64,000 nucleotides of DNA from Micrococcaceae bacterium Sec5.7 (GCA_039636785.1 CP144169.1:4216001-4280000), one strand, 5' to 3'; positions 48,555 through 57,830 are shown, counted from the first letter of the stretch. The notes: a model not told the origin generated them from the sequence alone. Numbers and translations are program-made.

Positions 48555-49973
48555 ATGGGTGGTTCACTGCAGCAGTCAGGGCCCGGGGAACACGCGCCTG
48601 CGCCGCAACGCGATCTGGTGATCGACCTCGCGCGGTTTTTCTGCCTCGCCCTGGTGGTGGTGGGCCACAGCATGATGACAAGCCCGGTGCTCCACCCGGA
48701 CGGTACTGTGACTACCGAAAACACGCTGGCGGAACAGGACTGGTTCGTGCCGGTCATCTGGATCTTTATGGTGATGCCCATCTTCTTCGTGGCCGGTGGC
48801 ATCACCGGACTTCAGTCCTGGCGCAGGCTGCAGGCCCGTGGCGGCACCGGATTCGAGTTCGCCCAGATCCGTCTCCTGCGGCTCATCCGCCCTGCAACGG
48901 CACTGCTTGCGGCCATGTTCACCGGTCTGTGGGGTGCACTGCTCCTGGGCGTGGACCCGCAGGTGGTGGCACTGCTGGCCACCGGCGCGGGAATGCCGCT
49001 GTGGTTCCTGGCCACATACCTTGCCGCGCAGCTGAACATTCCGCTGCTGGCCCGCCTCCACACCCGTGCGCCGTGGCTGACGTTCGCCGGACTGGTGGTG
49101 CTGGTGGTGGCTGTGGACTGCTTCCGCGGGGCGCTCCCGCTTCTGGCCTACGCCAACCTGATCTTCCTCTGGTGCGCTGTCCAACAGCTGGGATTCCTGA
49201 TGGCTGACGGGCAACTGGCCCGGTTCAACCGTTCCGGGTTGGTGGGCCTCATCGTGGGCAGTAATCTCCTGCTGGGGGTGGTGACGGGCGTCGCCCTGTA
49301 TTCGGGCAACATGCTGGAGAATCTGAATCCGCCCACTTTCTGCCTGCTCCTCCTTGGGGTGTCGCAGACCGCCGCGCTCCGGTTGTTCCGGCCGGTGCTC
49401 AACTGGGTCGCTGCGGCACGCTGGGTACAGGCCATTGTCACTGGTGCCGGCCGCAGGTCCATGACCGTTTACCTCTGGCACTTACCGCTGCTCGGGGGAA
49501 TGTCCGGCCTGCTCCTGCTGACCGATTTCCCCAAGCCAGCCGCCGGCACCGCCGAATGGTGGTGGGCGCGGCCGCTGGTGCTGCTCGGTGTGGTGGTTCT
49601 GCTCCTGCCGGTGCTGGCACTTTTCGGGCGTCTTGAGGATCGCCCGACGGCGTCTGTCCACACGCGCAGCCGGCCCGCTGCCGCTGTGGTGACTGCCGTC
49701 GTCGTCGTTTTTGTTCCGGTGGCGGACGCCGTCTTTAACGGCCTCACGTTGACGATGATTGGCGGGGGGACCGCCTGCTTTGCCCTGGCGGTTCTGCTGC
49801 TGGGACGGGTACCGGACCGTATTCCTGCGCCGGCGGGTGTTCCGGCGGGTGGTCTGGACGGCGTTCCGGAGGATGTTCCGGCGGACGGCGGCGCCGGCGG
49901 GGGCGGCGGAGGTGCCGGTGATTCCGGCGGGCCATTGCCAGAGACGCCATTAAGTGCCAGTGTCGAACCATGA
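48555..49973 (+). CDS. Acyltransferase family 3 membrane protein
   Basis: The 472-residue integral membrane protein has about ten transmembrane helices and the acyltransferase-3 features: RDLVIDLARFFCLALVVVGH near the start (His as probable catalytic residue), FIVGG-like IFFVAGGITGLQSW and MTVYLWHLPLLG. ATG 48555 has AAGGAG at four bases. The C-terminal 50 residues are a Pro/Gly/Ala/Val-rich low-complexity tail. It overlaps the GNAT gene by four bases. Such enzymes O-acylate glycans or lipids; target unknown. Confidence 0.8.
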   Translation: MGGSLQQSGPGEHAPAPQRDLVIDLARFFCLALVVVGHSMMTSPVLHPDGTVTTENTLAEQDWFVPVIWIFMVMPIFFVAGGITGLQSWRRLQARGGTGFEFAQIRLLRLIRPATALLAAMFTGLWGALLLGVDPQVVALLATGAGMPLWFLATYLAAQLNIPLLARLHTRAPWLTFAGLVVLVVAVDCFRGALPLLAYANLIFLWCAVQQLGFLMADGQLARFNRSGLVGLIVGSNLLLGVVTGVALYSGNMLENLNPPTFCLLLLGVSQTAALRLFRPVLNWVAAARWVQAIVTGAGRRSMTVYLWHLPLLGGMSGLLLLTDFPKPAAGTAEWWWARPLVLLGVVVLLLPVLALFGRLEDRPTASVHTRSRPAAAVVTAVVVVFVPVADAVFNGLTLTMIGGGTACFALAVLLLGRVPDRIPAPAGVPAGGLDGVPEDVPADGGAGGGGGGAGDSGGPLPETPLSASVEP

Positions 49974-50311
49974 CGGACAACATGGTTTCAGCTGAGGATA
50001 CGTTCACGCCGGACGTTGTGACGACCCGGAACGACGCCCTTCACCGCTACGAGCTGCACGTTGGCGGGACACTCGCGGTGCGCACGAAATTCATCGACAA
50101 ACCCGGTCACGTTGACTTCATCCACACGGAGACGGACGACGCCTTCAGGGGCCACGGACTCGCCAAGGTGCTGATCCATTTTGCCCTCGATGACGTAGTG
50201 GCGTCCGGCAAGCGGATCATCCCGCATTGCCCCTTTACCGCCCGGTACCTCCGTAAACACGAGGTCTATACCCAGTGCATCGACTGGCCCGAGGGCGAGC
50301 CCGGAGCCTAG
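49970..50311 (+). CDS. GNAT family N-acetyltransferase (YjdJ-like)
   Basis: A short GNAT fold of 113 residues: RYELHVGGTLAVRTKFIDKP, HTETDDAFRGHGLAKVLIHF (acetyl-CoA-binding loop RGHGLA) and KRIIPHCPFTARYLRKH. The ATG overlaps the stop of the acyltransferase (ATGA), so they are translationally coupled. The TAG stop forms part of the CTAG next to a solo IS701 end. Substrate unknown. Confidence 0.85.
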   Translation: MTDNMVSAEDTFTPDVVTTRNDALHRYELHVGGTLAVRTKFIDKPGHVDFIHTETDDAFRGHGLAKVLIHFALDDVVASGKRIIPHCPFTARYLRKHEVYTQCIDWPEGEPGA

Positions 50312-50330
50312 GACTACAGTCGCCTTATTG
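50308..50330 (+). repeat. Solo IS701-type terminal repeat
   Basis: CTAG-GACTACAGTCGCCTTATTG matches the end of the intact IS701 element (CTAG-TACTACAGTCGCGTTTAT). No second end or transposase follows within the next genes, so this is a leftover of an excised or deleted copy. The CTAG contains the stop codon of the GNAT gene. Confidence 0.5.
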
Positions 50331-50372
50331 AGTGGATTCTCGGCCGCGGTACTGGCCGCTAACAAGCGCCCG

Positions 50373-51437
50373 TCAATGATTCCTCGTCGAGGAAGATGTC
50401 CGCCTGGCCGCGCTGCTACGACGGATCAACTCGGGTTGCACCGGAGGGGGAGCCGGCACTGCGGTGCCGTTAACCCGCTCGAGCAGCACGGCGATACAGC
50501 GACGCCCGAGTTCCTGGAAGTCCTGACGCACGGTCGTCAGCGGTGGAAGCGCGTATCCGGCCTCGGGCAGATCGTCGAACCCAACGACACTTACGTCTTC
50601 AGGGACCCGGATAGCGGCCTCGTGGAGTGCGCACAGCAGCCCGATGGACATCTGGTCGTTGGCGACGAATACCGCAGTGGCTGCGGATGCCGCGAGGATC
50701 TTCGGGCCCAGGCGGTACCCCGAGGCGGCACTCCAATCACCCTCGTACGGATCCGTCACGGGAAGGTTGGCCCCGCGGAGGGCACGCCGCCAGCCTGCCT
50801 GTCGTGCCGTGGCGTCGATCCAGTCCGGAGGACCGGCCAGGTGGGCGATTTGTTCGTGGCCGAGTTCAATCAGGTGCCGCACGGCTCTCCAGGCCCCGAG
50901 CTCCTGGTCGACGCCGACGCTGACTACCGCGTGCCCTGATGGCCGGGCGGTCAGGGAGGAGTATGCCGGATCGCCGATCGTTACGAGCGGCACCGGCAGG
51001 TCGAGGAGGAGGAGCTCATCGAAGACGGCGGCGTGCGGAGCGATCACAACGATCCCGTCTACGCCCTGATCCAGAAGATGGCCGACGGCGTCCTGGACTG
51101 CGTTGAGCGTCGGGGACGCCAGACCGGCGACACTGACAAAATATCCCGCGGCGCGGGCCGCATTCTGGACGCCGATCAAGGTATTGGCGGGACCGAACTG
51201 CGCTGATTCGACCCCGATGACTCCAACAGTCGTCGATTTGCGGGTCACCAGCGCGCGCGCAGCAATGTTGCGGCGGTATCCCAGGCCAGCGATGGCTGTC
51301 TCCACCCGCCGCCGGGTTCGCGCGCTTACGTTGGGGTGGTTGTTGATCACCCGCGACACAGTTTGATGGGACACTCCAGCCAGCCTGGCCACATCAGTCA
51401 TGACCGGCGCCCGACGCTGTCCGGAATCTGCCTGCAC
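50373..51437 (-). CDS. LacI-family regulator of the sugar ABC transporter
   Basis: The 354-residue protein begins with a LacI helix-turn-helix (MTDVARLAGVSHQTVSRVIN) and hinge, followed by a periplasmic-binding-like effector domain (VGVIGVESAQFGPANTLIGV ... VFVANDQMSIGLLCALHEAA ... SVVGFDDLPEAGYALPPLTT). GTG 51437 is preceded by GGAGGA. It is divergent from the ChvE-GguA-GguB transporter and a TTGTTA-N4-TAACAA site lies between them, so it likely represses them. The sugar is unknown. Confidence 0.87.
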   Translation of the reverse strand: MQADSGQRRAPVMTDVARLAGVSHQTVSRVINNHPNVSARTRRRVETAIAGLGYRRNIAARALVTRKSTTVGVIGVESAQFGPANTLIGVQNAARAAGYFVSVAGLASPTLNAVQDAVGHLLDQGVDGIVVIAPHAAVFDELLLLDLPVPLVTIGDPAYSSLTARPSGHAVVSVGVDQELGAWRAVRHLIELGHEQIAHLAGPPDWIDATARQAGWRRALRGANLPVTDPYEGDWSAASGYRLGPKILAASAATAVFVANDQMSIGLLCALHEAAIRVPEDVSVVGFDDLPEAGYALPPLTTVRQDFQELGRRCIAVLLERVNGTAVPAPPPVQPELIRRSSAARRTSSSTRNH

Positions 51438-51568
51438 GGCTGATCTCCTCCTGACGAGTTGGTGGTGCAACGGCCATAGCACTGGCCGCCCCGGAAGATG
51501 CTCGAGGGCGGCTGCATGATAAAGATGTGACTTGACCCACACCGGAGTCTACGCTAATTTGAATGAAG

Positions 51569-51584
51569 TTGTTAGCGGTAACAA
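51569..51584. promoter_or_regulatory. LacI-type operator TTGTTA-GCGG-TAACAA
   Basis: A 16-bp inverted repeat matching the TGTTAnCGnTAACA class of LacI-family sites. It lies 130 bp from the regulator start and 225 bp before chvE. Confidence 0.65.
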
Positions 51585-51620
51585 TTTGCGCGGGCAAACG
51601 TTCGGTCCTCATATCTTGGG

Positions 51621-51634
51621 ACGGTCCGGACCGT
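51621..51634. promoter_or_regulatory. Palindrome ACGGTCC-GGACCGT
   Basis: A perfect 14-bp palindrome 37 bp after the LacI operator, upstream of chvE. It could be a hairpin in the leader RNA or a second binding site. No family match. Confidence 0.35.
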
Positions 51635-51808
51635 GCAGGTCTGAAGACCGAGGTCCGGTCCAGAAGCACGCCAATGGCTTCGGAGTCTGCTGACTCCGGC
51701 TCCGGCCACATCGGATGTCAGATCCGGGTACGCCTTTCGCCGGCAATCGCAGGCGCAGAGTGAAAAGCACCAGTTCGCGGACCGAAAGTCCGCGGAAGGA
51801 GAACTATC

Positions 51809-52933
51809 GTGAGAATGAAAAAACTTTGGGGCGCCTTCGCCGTCGTCCTTGCGGTCGGCCTGAGCGTCAGCGGCTGTGGCAGCCGTGGAGGCGCTTCAAG
51901 CCCGTCTGCCGGTGCCGATACCGCCGGCTCCCTCGTCGGCATCTCGATGCCGACGCAGACATCCGAGCGCTGGATCGCGGACGGAAAGAATGTCTCAGAA
52001 TCGCTGACAAAACTCGGGTACAAAACTGACCTTCAGTACGCCAATGACGATATCCCCACCCAGGTTTCCCAGATCGAAAACATGCTCACCAAGGGCGCCA
52101 AGGCACTCATCATCGCCGCCATCGACGGCACCACGCTGACCGATGTCCTCGCCAAGGCAAAGGAACAGAACGTCAAGATCATCGCTTATGACCGCCTGAT
52201 CAACGGCACCCCGAATGTTGACTACTACACGACGTTCGACAACTACACCGTAGGGGTTCAGCAGGCGACTTCGCTGCTGACCGGCCTGGGCCTCGTTGAC
52301 TCCAGTGGCAAGAAAGTCGATGGCAAGGGGCCGTTCAATGTGGAGCTCTTCGCCGGCAGCCCCGACGACAACAACGCCAACTTCTTCTGGACCGGCGCCA
52401 TGGACACCCTCAAGCCGTACCTGGATGCAGGCACTCTCAAGGTTCCAAGCGGCCAGACAAAGTTTGAGCAGGCGGCCATTCTGCGCTGGCAGGCCCCAGT
52501 TGCACAGAAGCGGATGGAAGACATCCTGACCTCTGCCTACAGCTCCGGGACGAAGCTTCAGGGCGTGCTGTCGCCCTACGATGGCCTGTCCATCGGCATT
52601 ATCTCGGCACTCACCAGTGCGGGCGGCTATTCCAAAAGCAACCTCCCCATCGTCACCGGCCAGGACGCCGAAAAGGGGTCTGTCAAATCCATCACCGCGG
52701 GTGAGCAGTACTCCACTATCTTCAAGGACACCCGGCTGCTCGGTGCCCAGGCGGTCAAAATGGTCGACGCCGTGCTGAAGGGCCAGACGCCTGAGGTCAA
52801 CGACAGCAAGACGTACAACAACAAGGTCAAGGTAGTCCCTGCGTACCTGCTCAAGTCCGTGATCATCACCAAAGACAACTACAAGAAGGAACTCACCGAC
52901 TCCGGCTACTACAAAGAGAGCGATCTCAAGTAG
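51809..52933 (+). CDS. chvE: ChvE-like sugar ABC transporter substrate-binding lipoprotein
   Basis: The 374-residue protein is a lipoprotein (signal with VSGC, Cys23). The mature part follows the ChvE/multiple-monosaccharide family closely: LVGISMPTQTSERWIADGKN, QIENMLTKGAKALIIAAIDG and IIAYDRLINGTPNVDYYTTF. GTG 51809 is preceded by GGAAGGAG at seven bases; ATG 51815 is less well spaced. It should bind aldoses such as arabinose, galactose, glucose or xylose. It heads the transporter operon. Confidence 0.88.
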   Translation: MRMKKLWGAFAVVLAVGLSVSGCGSRGGASSPSAGADTAGSLVGISMPTQTSERWIADGKNVSESLTKLGYKTDLQYANDDIPTQVSQIENMLTKGAKALIIAAIDGTTLTDVLAKAKEQNVKIIAYDRLINGTPNVDYYTTFDNYTVGVQQATSLLTGLGLVDSSGKKVDGKGPFNVELFAGSPDDNNANFFWTGAMDTLKPYLDAGTLKVPSGQTKFEQAAILRWQAPVAQKRMEDILTSAYSSGTKLQGVLSPYDGLSIGIISALTSAGGYSKSNLPIVTGQDAEKGSVKSITAGEQYSTIFKDTRLLGAQAVKMVDAVLKGQTPEVNDSKTYNNKVKVVPAYLLKSVIITKDNYKKELTDSGYYKESDLK

Positions 52934-52942
52934 CCGATGCTG

Positions 52943-52980
52943 TGGGCTGCGGCCGGGCGTGGAAGCCCGGTCGCAGCCCA
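52943..52980 (+). terminator. 16-bp hairpin between chvE and gguA
   Basis: TGGGCTGCGGCCGGGC (52943-52958) pairs with GCCCGGTCGCAGCCCA (52965-52980), one G-T wobble, ten bases after the chvE stop. No T tract. It probably protects the chvE part of the mRNA or limits downstream transcription. Confidence 0.65.
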
Positions 52981-52989
52981 TCACCCAGG

Positions 52990-53007
52990 CTCCTGCGGCC
53001 GCAGGAG
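52990..53007 (+). repeat. Second hairpin, perfect 18-bp palindrome
   Basis: CTCCTGCGG-CCGCAGGAG is a perfect palindrome ten bases after the first hairpin and 32 bases before the gguA ATG. As RNA it could fold with little loop; it may add to processing of the operon message. Confidence 0.5.
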
Positions 53008-53039
53008 GTCCAGGCTCGACGAGTCAGTGAGAATTGACG

Positions 53040-54569
53040 ATGCAAAACCATATTCTTCAAATGCAAGGCATTACCAAGACCTTTCCCGGTGTCAAGGCAC
53101 TTCAGGACGTCACCCTCAACGTGAACCGGGGAGAGGTACACGCCATCTGCGGCGAGAACGGCGCCGGAAAATCAACCCTGATGAAAGTCCTGTCAGGCGT
53201 TTATCCCCACGGAAGCTTCGACGGCGAGATTCTTTTTGAGAATGAACCATGCCACTTCTCGGACATAGGCCACAGCGAAAAACGCGGAATCGTGATCATT
53301 CACCAGGAATTGGCGCTGAGCCCCTATCTTTCGATTGCGGAAAACATCTACCTGGGCAATGAACAGGCCAGCCGCGGTTGGGTCGACTGGCGCAAAACGA
53401 ACCTTGAAGCAGCCAAACTGCTGGCCCGGGTGGGCTTGAGCGAAAATCCGGTGACGCCCATCCAACACATCAGCGTAGGCAAGCAGCAGCTGGTTGAAAT
53501 CGCCAAGGCCCTCTCAAAGAAGGTCAAGCTGCTGATTCTGGACGAACCGACGGCCGCGCTCAACGACGAAGACTCCGGGCACCTGCTTGATCTCATCCGC
53601 CATCTCAAAGGCCAGGGCGTCACGAGCATCATCATCAGCCACAAGCTCAATGAAATAAGGAAGATCGCCGACGCCGTCACCATAATTCGCGATGGAAAGA
53701 CCATCGAAACCCTGAGGCTTGACGAGGGCGAGCTCTCGCAGGAACGGATCATCCGCGGGATGGTCGGCCGTGATCTGGAAAGTCTGTATCCGCACCGGGA
53801 ACCGCGGATCGGTGACGAGGTCCTGCGGATCGAGGACTGGTCTGTCCGGCACCCTCAGGACCCCACCCGCATGGTCGTTCGCAACGCCAGCCTCAATGTC
53901 CGGGCCGGCGAAGTGGTCGGACTGGCCGGGCTCATGGGTGCCGGCCGAACGGAACTGGCCATGAGCGTCTTCGGCCGCACCTACGGTCATGCCACCTCCG
54001 GAAGGGTGTTCAAGAACGGCAAGGAAATAGACACCCGGACCGTGCACGCTGCCATCAAGCATGGCATCGCATACGCCACAGAGGACCGGAAACTTTATGG
54101 ACTCAACCTCATTGAGGACATCAAACGCAACATCTCGATGGCGGGGCTGAAAAAGCTCGTAAAGGGCGGCTGGGTCAACAAGAACGAAGAGACCGTCATC
54201 GCCAACGGTTACCGCAAGAGCATGAACATCAAGGCGCCTTCCGTCGCGTCCATAACCGGCAAACTCTCCGGCGGAAACCAGCAGAAAGTGGTCCTGAGCA
54301 AGTGGATGTTTTCCGATCCGGATGTTCTGATCCTCGACGAACCCACGCGCGGGATCGACGTCGGCGCGAAGTTTGAGATCTACACGATCATTGCCAGGCT
54401 GGCGGCCGAGGGGAAAGCAGTCATCGTCATCTCTTCGGAGCTGCCCGAATTGCTGGGCATCTGCGACCGTATCTACACCCTGTCCGCAGGTCACATCACC
54501 GGGGAAGTGCCGATCGCGGAAGCCTCGCAGGAAATCCTGATGCACTACATGACCCAAGAAAAGGAATGA
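53040..54569 (+). CDS. gguA: Sugar ABC transporter ATP-binding protein (GguA/MmsA-like)
   Basis: A tandem ABC ATPase of 509 residues that powers monosaccharide import. The first half has Walker A CGENGAGKSTLMKVLSG at about 38-54, ISVGKQQLVEIAKAL and LLILDEPTAALND. The second half has the degenerate site GLMGAGRTELAMS and the signature LSGGNQQKVVLSKW, then DEPTRGIDVGAKFEI. ATG 53040 is preferred to TTG 53034. Its stop overlaps the permease start (ATGA). Confidence 0.92.
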   Translation: MQNHILQMQGITKTFPGVKALQDVTLNVNRGEVHAICGENGAGKSTLMKVLSGVYPHGSFDGEILFENEPCHFSDIGHSEKRGIVIIHQELALSPYLSIAENIYLGNEQASRGWVDWRKTNLEAAKLLARVGLSENPVTPIQHISVGKQQLVEIAKALSKKVKLLILDEPTAALNDEDSGHLLDLIRHLKGQGVTSIIISHKLNEIRKIADAVTIIRDGKTIETLRLDEGELSQERIIRGMVGRDLESLYPHREPRIGDEVLRIEDWSVRHPQDPTRMVVRNASLNVRAGEVVGLAGLMGAGRTELAMSVFGRTYGHATSGRVFKNGKEIDTRTVHAAIKHGIAYATEDRKLYGLNLIEDIKRNISMAGLKKLVKGGWVNKNEETVIANGYRKSMNIKAPSVASITGKLSGGNQQKVVLSKWMFSDPDVLILDEPTRGIDVGAKFEIYTIIARLAAEGKAVIVISSELPELLGICDRIYTLSAGHITGEVPIAEASQEILMHYMTQEKE

Positions 54570-55879
54570 CGAACATGTCCGCCATACGAGAAACTCTGGG
54601 CTTCCTCACAAGCCGCCTCCGTCAGGTAGGCATCTTCGTTGCTCTCATCCTGATTGTCCTGCTGTTCCAGATGCTGACCGGCGGGATTCTGCTGGAACCC
54701 CAGAACGTGTCAAACATCGTCGTTCAAAACAGCTACATCCTTATCCTCGCCATCGGCATGGTCATGGTCATCATCGCCGGGCACATCGATCTTTCGGTTG
54801 GTTCCGTCGCCGGCTTCATCGGCGCCTGTTCCGGCGTGTTGATGGTGCAATGGGGCTGGCCGTGGTGGCTCGCCATCCCGGCCTGCCTGCTTCTGGGAGC
54901 GCTCGTCGGGGCCTGGCAGGGCTACTGGATCGCCTACATCGGGATCCCCGCATTCATCGTTACCCTGGCCGGCATGCTGATCTTCCGCGGACTTACCCTG
55001 ATCACCCTGAAGAACCAGCAGATCACCCCTTTCCCGAATGAAATGCGGTCCTTGGGCGGTGGGTTCCTGCCGGACATCTCCGGGGGCAACTCTGCGCTGG
55101 AATGGCTGACCGTCATCCTTGGCGTCGCTGCCACAGCGGCCATGGTCTTCCAGGCCGTGAAGGAGCGGCGGGTGCGCCGGAAATTTGATCTGGAGAACGA
55201 GCCGATGGCCTGGTTCGCGATTAAGACCACTTTCACGGCCCTGCTGGTGTTGACGATCGCGTTCCTGCTGGCCAGTTACCGAGGCACACCCATCGTGCTG
55301 ATCGTTCTTGCCGGTCTGGTGATTGTGTACACCGCACTGATGAACAACAGCGTGTTCGGCCGGCACACCTATGCCATCGGCGGCAACCTCCACGCGGCTG
55401 AACTCTCCGGAATCAAGACCAAAGCCGTCACGTTCAGGATCTTCGTCAATATGGGCGTTCTTGCTGCGCTGGCAGGGCTCATTTTCACCGCTCGGTTGAA
55501 TTCCGCCCAGCCCGCCGGTGGAACCGGCTTCGAACTCGACTCGATCGCCGCCGCCTTCATCGGCGGGGCCGCCGTCACAGGAGGAATCGGGACCATCGCC
55601 GGAGCCATGATCGGTGGTTTGATCATGGGAGTACTCAACAACGGCATGTCCATCCTCGGCCTGGGCACGGACTACCAGCAACTGATTAAGGGCCTCGTGC
55701 TGCTTCTGGCCGTCGGCTTCGACATTTTCAACAAGAACCGCAGCAGCGGCGGAGGCGGAGGCCTTGGCAAACGCTTCAAGTTCCGCACCCCGCCGCCGGC
55801 CACACATCAGAACGGGAAACCAACAACCGGTGAACCGGTCGCCGTTCCTGCATCTACACCCGCGGGGCCCGGCGCATAG
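54566..55879 (+). CDS. gguB: Sugar ABC transporter permease (GguB/MmsB-like)
   Basis: The 437-residue membrane protein has about ten transmembrane helices and the RbsC/XylH-type blocks SYILILAIGMVMVIIAGHID and LSVGSVAGFIGA, VFGRHTYAIGGNLHAAELSG and ILGLGTDYQQLIKGLVLLLA. The C-terminal 45 residues are a Gly/Pro-rich hydrophilic tail. The start overlaps gguA. Ends 20 bp before the convergent aldo/keto reductase gene. Confidence 0.92.
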   Translation: MTNMSAIRETLGFLTSRLRQVGIFVALILIVLLFQMLTGGILLEPQNVSNIVVQNSYILILAIGMVMVIIAGHIDLSVGSVAGFIGACSGVLMVQWGWPWWLAIPACLLLGALVGAWQGYWIAYIGIPAFIVTLAGMLIFRGLTLITLKNQQITPFPNEMRSLGGGFLPDISGGNSALEWLTVILGVAATAAMVFQAVKERRVRRKFDLENEPMAWFAIKTTFTALLVLTIAFLLASYRGTPIVLIVLAGLVIVYTALMNNSVFGRHTYAIGGNLHAAELSGIKTKAVTFRIFVNMGVLAALAGLIFTARLNSAQPAGGTGFELDSIAAAFIGGAAVTGGIGTIAGAMIGGLIMGVLNNGMSILGLGTDYQQLIKGLVLLLAVGFDIFNKNRSSGGGGGLGKRFKFRTPPPATHQNGKPTTGEPVAVPASTPAGPGA

Positions 55880-55898
55880 GCGCCTGCCCTGCCCCTGG

Positions 55899-56882
55899 CT
55901 ACCAGCGGGGATGGACGGCCTCGCGGAAGTACCGGTCGTAAATATGACGTACCCCGGCATCGAGGCCGGTGCCCAGGGTTCCGGTGGATGCGGCCACCGC
56001 GTTGGAACGGGCCTGCTCTACGTTCCGTGCCCCGGGGATGACGGTACTGACGCCGTCCTGGGCGACGATCCACGCGATGGCGGCCTGGGCGGTTGTGACG
56101 CCGTCCGGGACCAGCTCCTCGAATTCCTTCACCGCTTCCAGCCCACGGTCAAAGTCCACCCCGGAGAAGGTCTCGCCCACGTCGAAGGCGGAGCCCGTCC
56201 GGTTGTAGTTGCGGTGGTCATTGTCCGCGAAAGTGGTCTTCTTGGAATACTTGCCGGCCAGAAGGCCGGAGGCCAGCGGCACCCGGGCAATGATGCCGAC
56301 GCCTGCCGCTTTTGCCGCCGGCAACACGGCGTCCAGCGGTTTGAGCCGGAAGGCGTTGAGAATGATCTGAACGGTGGCTGTGCTGCCGCGTCCGATGGCG
56401 GCCAGGGCTTCCTCCGTCCGCTCGACGCTGACCCCGTAGCTCCGGATCGCGCCTTCGCTCACGAGGGTGTCCAACGCGTCGTACACTTCGCCGTTGCTGT
56501 ACACGGGTGTGGGCGGGCAGTGCAGCTGCACCAGGTCCAAGGTATCCGTCTTCAGGTTCCGGCGGGAGCGGTCCACCCACTGCCGGAAATTAGCCAGAGT
56601 GTAGTTCTCGGGCGCCTGCTCCACACGCCGGCCCATCTTGGTGGCGACGGTGATGTCCAGGCCCGGATTGGCCGCCAGAAAGGCGCCGATGGTTTGTTCG
56701 CTCCGCCCGTCGCCGTAGACGTCCGCGGTGTCCATAAACGTCACCCCGGATTCCACGGCGGCAGCCAGGATCGCATTGGCCTCCGCCGGATCCACAGTTC
56801 CCCAATCTGCGCCCAGCTGCCAGGTCCCAAGTCCTACGGTGGAGACGTTCCGTCCGGTCCTGCCCAGTCTGCGTTGTTCCAT
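55899..56882 (-). CDS. Aldo/keto reductase
   Basis: A 327-residue NADP-dependent enzyme with the tetrad in FMDTADVYGDGRSE (Asp, Tyr), VATKMGRR (Lys) and LVQLHCPPT (His), and STVIPGARNVEQARSN as coenzyme motif. It converges on the sugar transporter and might act on the imported sugar, but no direct evidence exists. Confidence 0.88.
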   Translation of the reverse strand: MEQRRLGRTGRNVSTVGLGTWQLGADWGTVDPAEANAILAAAVESGVTFMDTADVYGDGRSEQTIGAFLAANPGLDITVATKMGRRVEQAPENYTLANFRQWVDRSRRNLKTDTLDLVQLHCPPTPVYSNGEVYDALDTLVSEGAIRSYGVSVERTEEALAAIGRGSTATVQIILNAFRLKPLDAVLPAAKAAGVGIIARVPLASGLLAGKYSKKTTFADNDHRNYNRTGSAFDVGETFSGVDFDRGLEAVKEFEELVPDGVTTAQAAIAWIVAQDGVSTVIPGARNVEQARSNAVAASTGTLGTGLDAGVRHIYDRYFREAVHPRW

Positions 56883-56963
56883 CCTTCGACTATATGCAGT
56901 CCGGCTGCGTCCATGATGAAAAGCCGTATAAGGCGGAAGTTTGGTGCCCCGGCGTCGGCGGCT

Positions 56964-57701
56964 CTAGACGTCAAAATGGGTTGTGGCCGGCCCGGCCGAG
57001 AACTGCGCCACCAGTTGCTCCGCGACGTCACGAAGCTTCTTGTTCCTGCCGCTCGAGGCCTTGACCAGGATGGTCATTGCCTCGTCCTGTGAACACCGGT
57101 TCTGGCCCATGATGATTCCGGACGCCAGATCGATCGCGGTCCGGGATTCCATGGCCGCCCGCAAATCGCCGGCCAGCTGCTGCCCGGCGCCCACCCGGAC
57201 TGCCAGGCGCACGGCTTTCTGCGCCTGCGCTGCTAAGAGTTCTGCGCTCTGGACGGACGCCGGATCAAAGGCATCGGGCGTGGTGGCGAAGACATTCAGG
57301 GCCGCAGTGGCGCCTTGATCAAGGGTGAGCGGGACGCCCAAAACGCTGAACTGGCCCTGCGCCGCAATGGCCTGCCCGTACTCCGGCCAGCGTGGATCCG
57401 TCCGGGTGTCCCTGACCACCACAGTCGTCCCGGTTTTCATTGCGTGGAGGCACGGCCCTTCACCGAAGGCATGCTGGATCTCGTCCATGGTGCGCGCGTC
57501 CGGGCTGCTCCAGGCGGCCGTGCTGCGGCGACGGTGCCGATTCAACGTGACGGCGCAGACCACTTGCTGCCCGAGGGACGCTGAAACAGATGCGGCTGAA
57601 AATTCACAGAGATCAGCCAGGAAAGCGTTGACGTCCTGGCTGTCAATGACGAGGTCCTGCAGCCGTTCGGCGACTGTTTGTTCAACGGCGGCCTCTTCCA
57701 T
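56964..57701 (-). CDS. GAF-ANTAR domain RNA-binding regulator
   Basis: The 245-residue protein has a GAF domain at about 20-175 and a C-terminal ANTAR domain (AAMESRTAIDLASGIIMGQNRCS, EAMTILVKASSGRNKKLRDVAEQLV). ANTAR proteins bind paired RNA hairpins to prevent transcription termination when the signal domain is activated. GAF-ANTAR proteins are frequent in actinobacteria; the signal and target are unknown. No paired ANTAR-type hairpins were searched for by computation. Confidence 0.88.
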   Translation of the reverse strand: MEEAAVEQTVAERLQDLVIDSQDVNAFLADLCEFSAASVSASLGQQVVCAVTLNRHRRRSTAAWSSPDARTMDEIQHAFGEGPCLHAMKTGTTVVVRDTRTDPRWPEYGQAIAAQGQFSVLGVPLTLDQGATAALNVFATTPDAFDPASVQSAELLAAQAQKAVRLAVRVGAGQQLAGDLRAAMESRTAIDLASGIIMGQNRCSQDEAMTILVKASSGRNKKLRDVAEQLVAQFSAGPATTHFDV

Positions 57702-57830
57702 GCCCCCAGTGTAGGTCCGCGGCCGTCATGTGAACCCGAAAAACCAGGCGGACTTGTGAGCTGGAGATCAATTTCGTACGATCAGTCTGAGTTGTGCAGC
57801 CGGCTCAAGGAATCTTTCATTGGAGTCGCC

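Larger units (their letters stand above)
51438..51808. other. Divergent promoter region between the LacI gene and chvE (371 bp)
   Basis: No gene seen. Contains the LacI-type operator at 51569-51584, a second palindrome at 51621-51634 and the ribosome binding site GGAAGGAG before chvE. Confidence 0.6.

Noticed and set aside
47588..49207. 539-codon + strand frame running through ltnD, the DUF1304 gene and the acyltransferase gene
   Set aside because: It crosses three genes that are well supported in other frames; Arg/Gly/His-rich shadow.
53514..54557. 347-codon - strand open frame opposite gguA
   Set aside because: Antisense shadow of the ABC ATPase; no ribosome binding site or family pattern.
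54710..55960. 416-codon - strand open frame opposite gguB
   Set aside because: Antisense shadow with His/Gln/Gly-rich composition; the permease is unambiguous.
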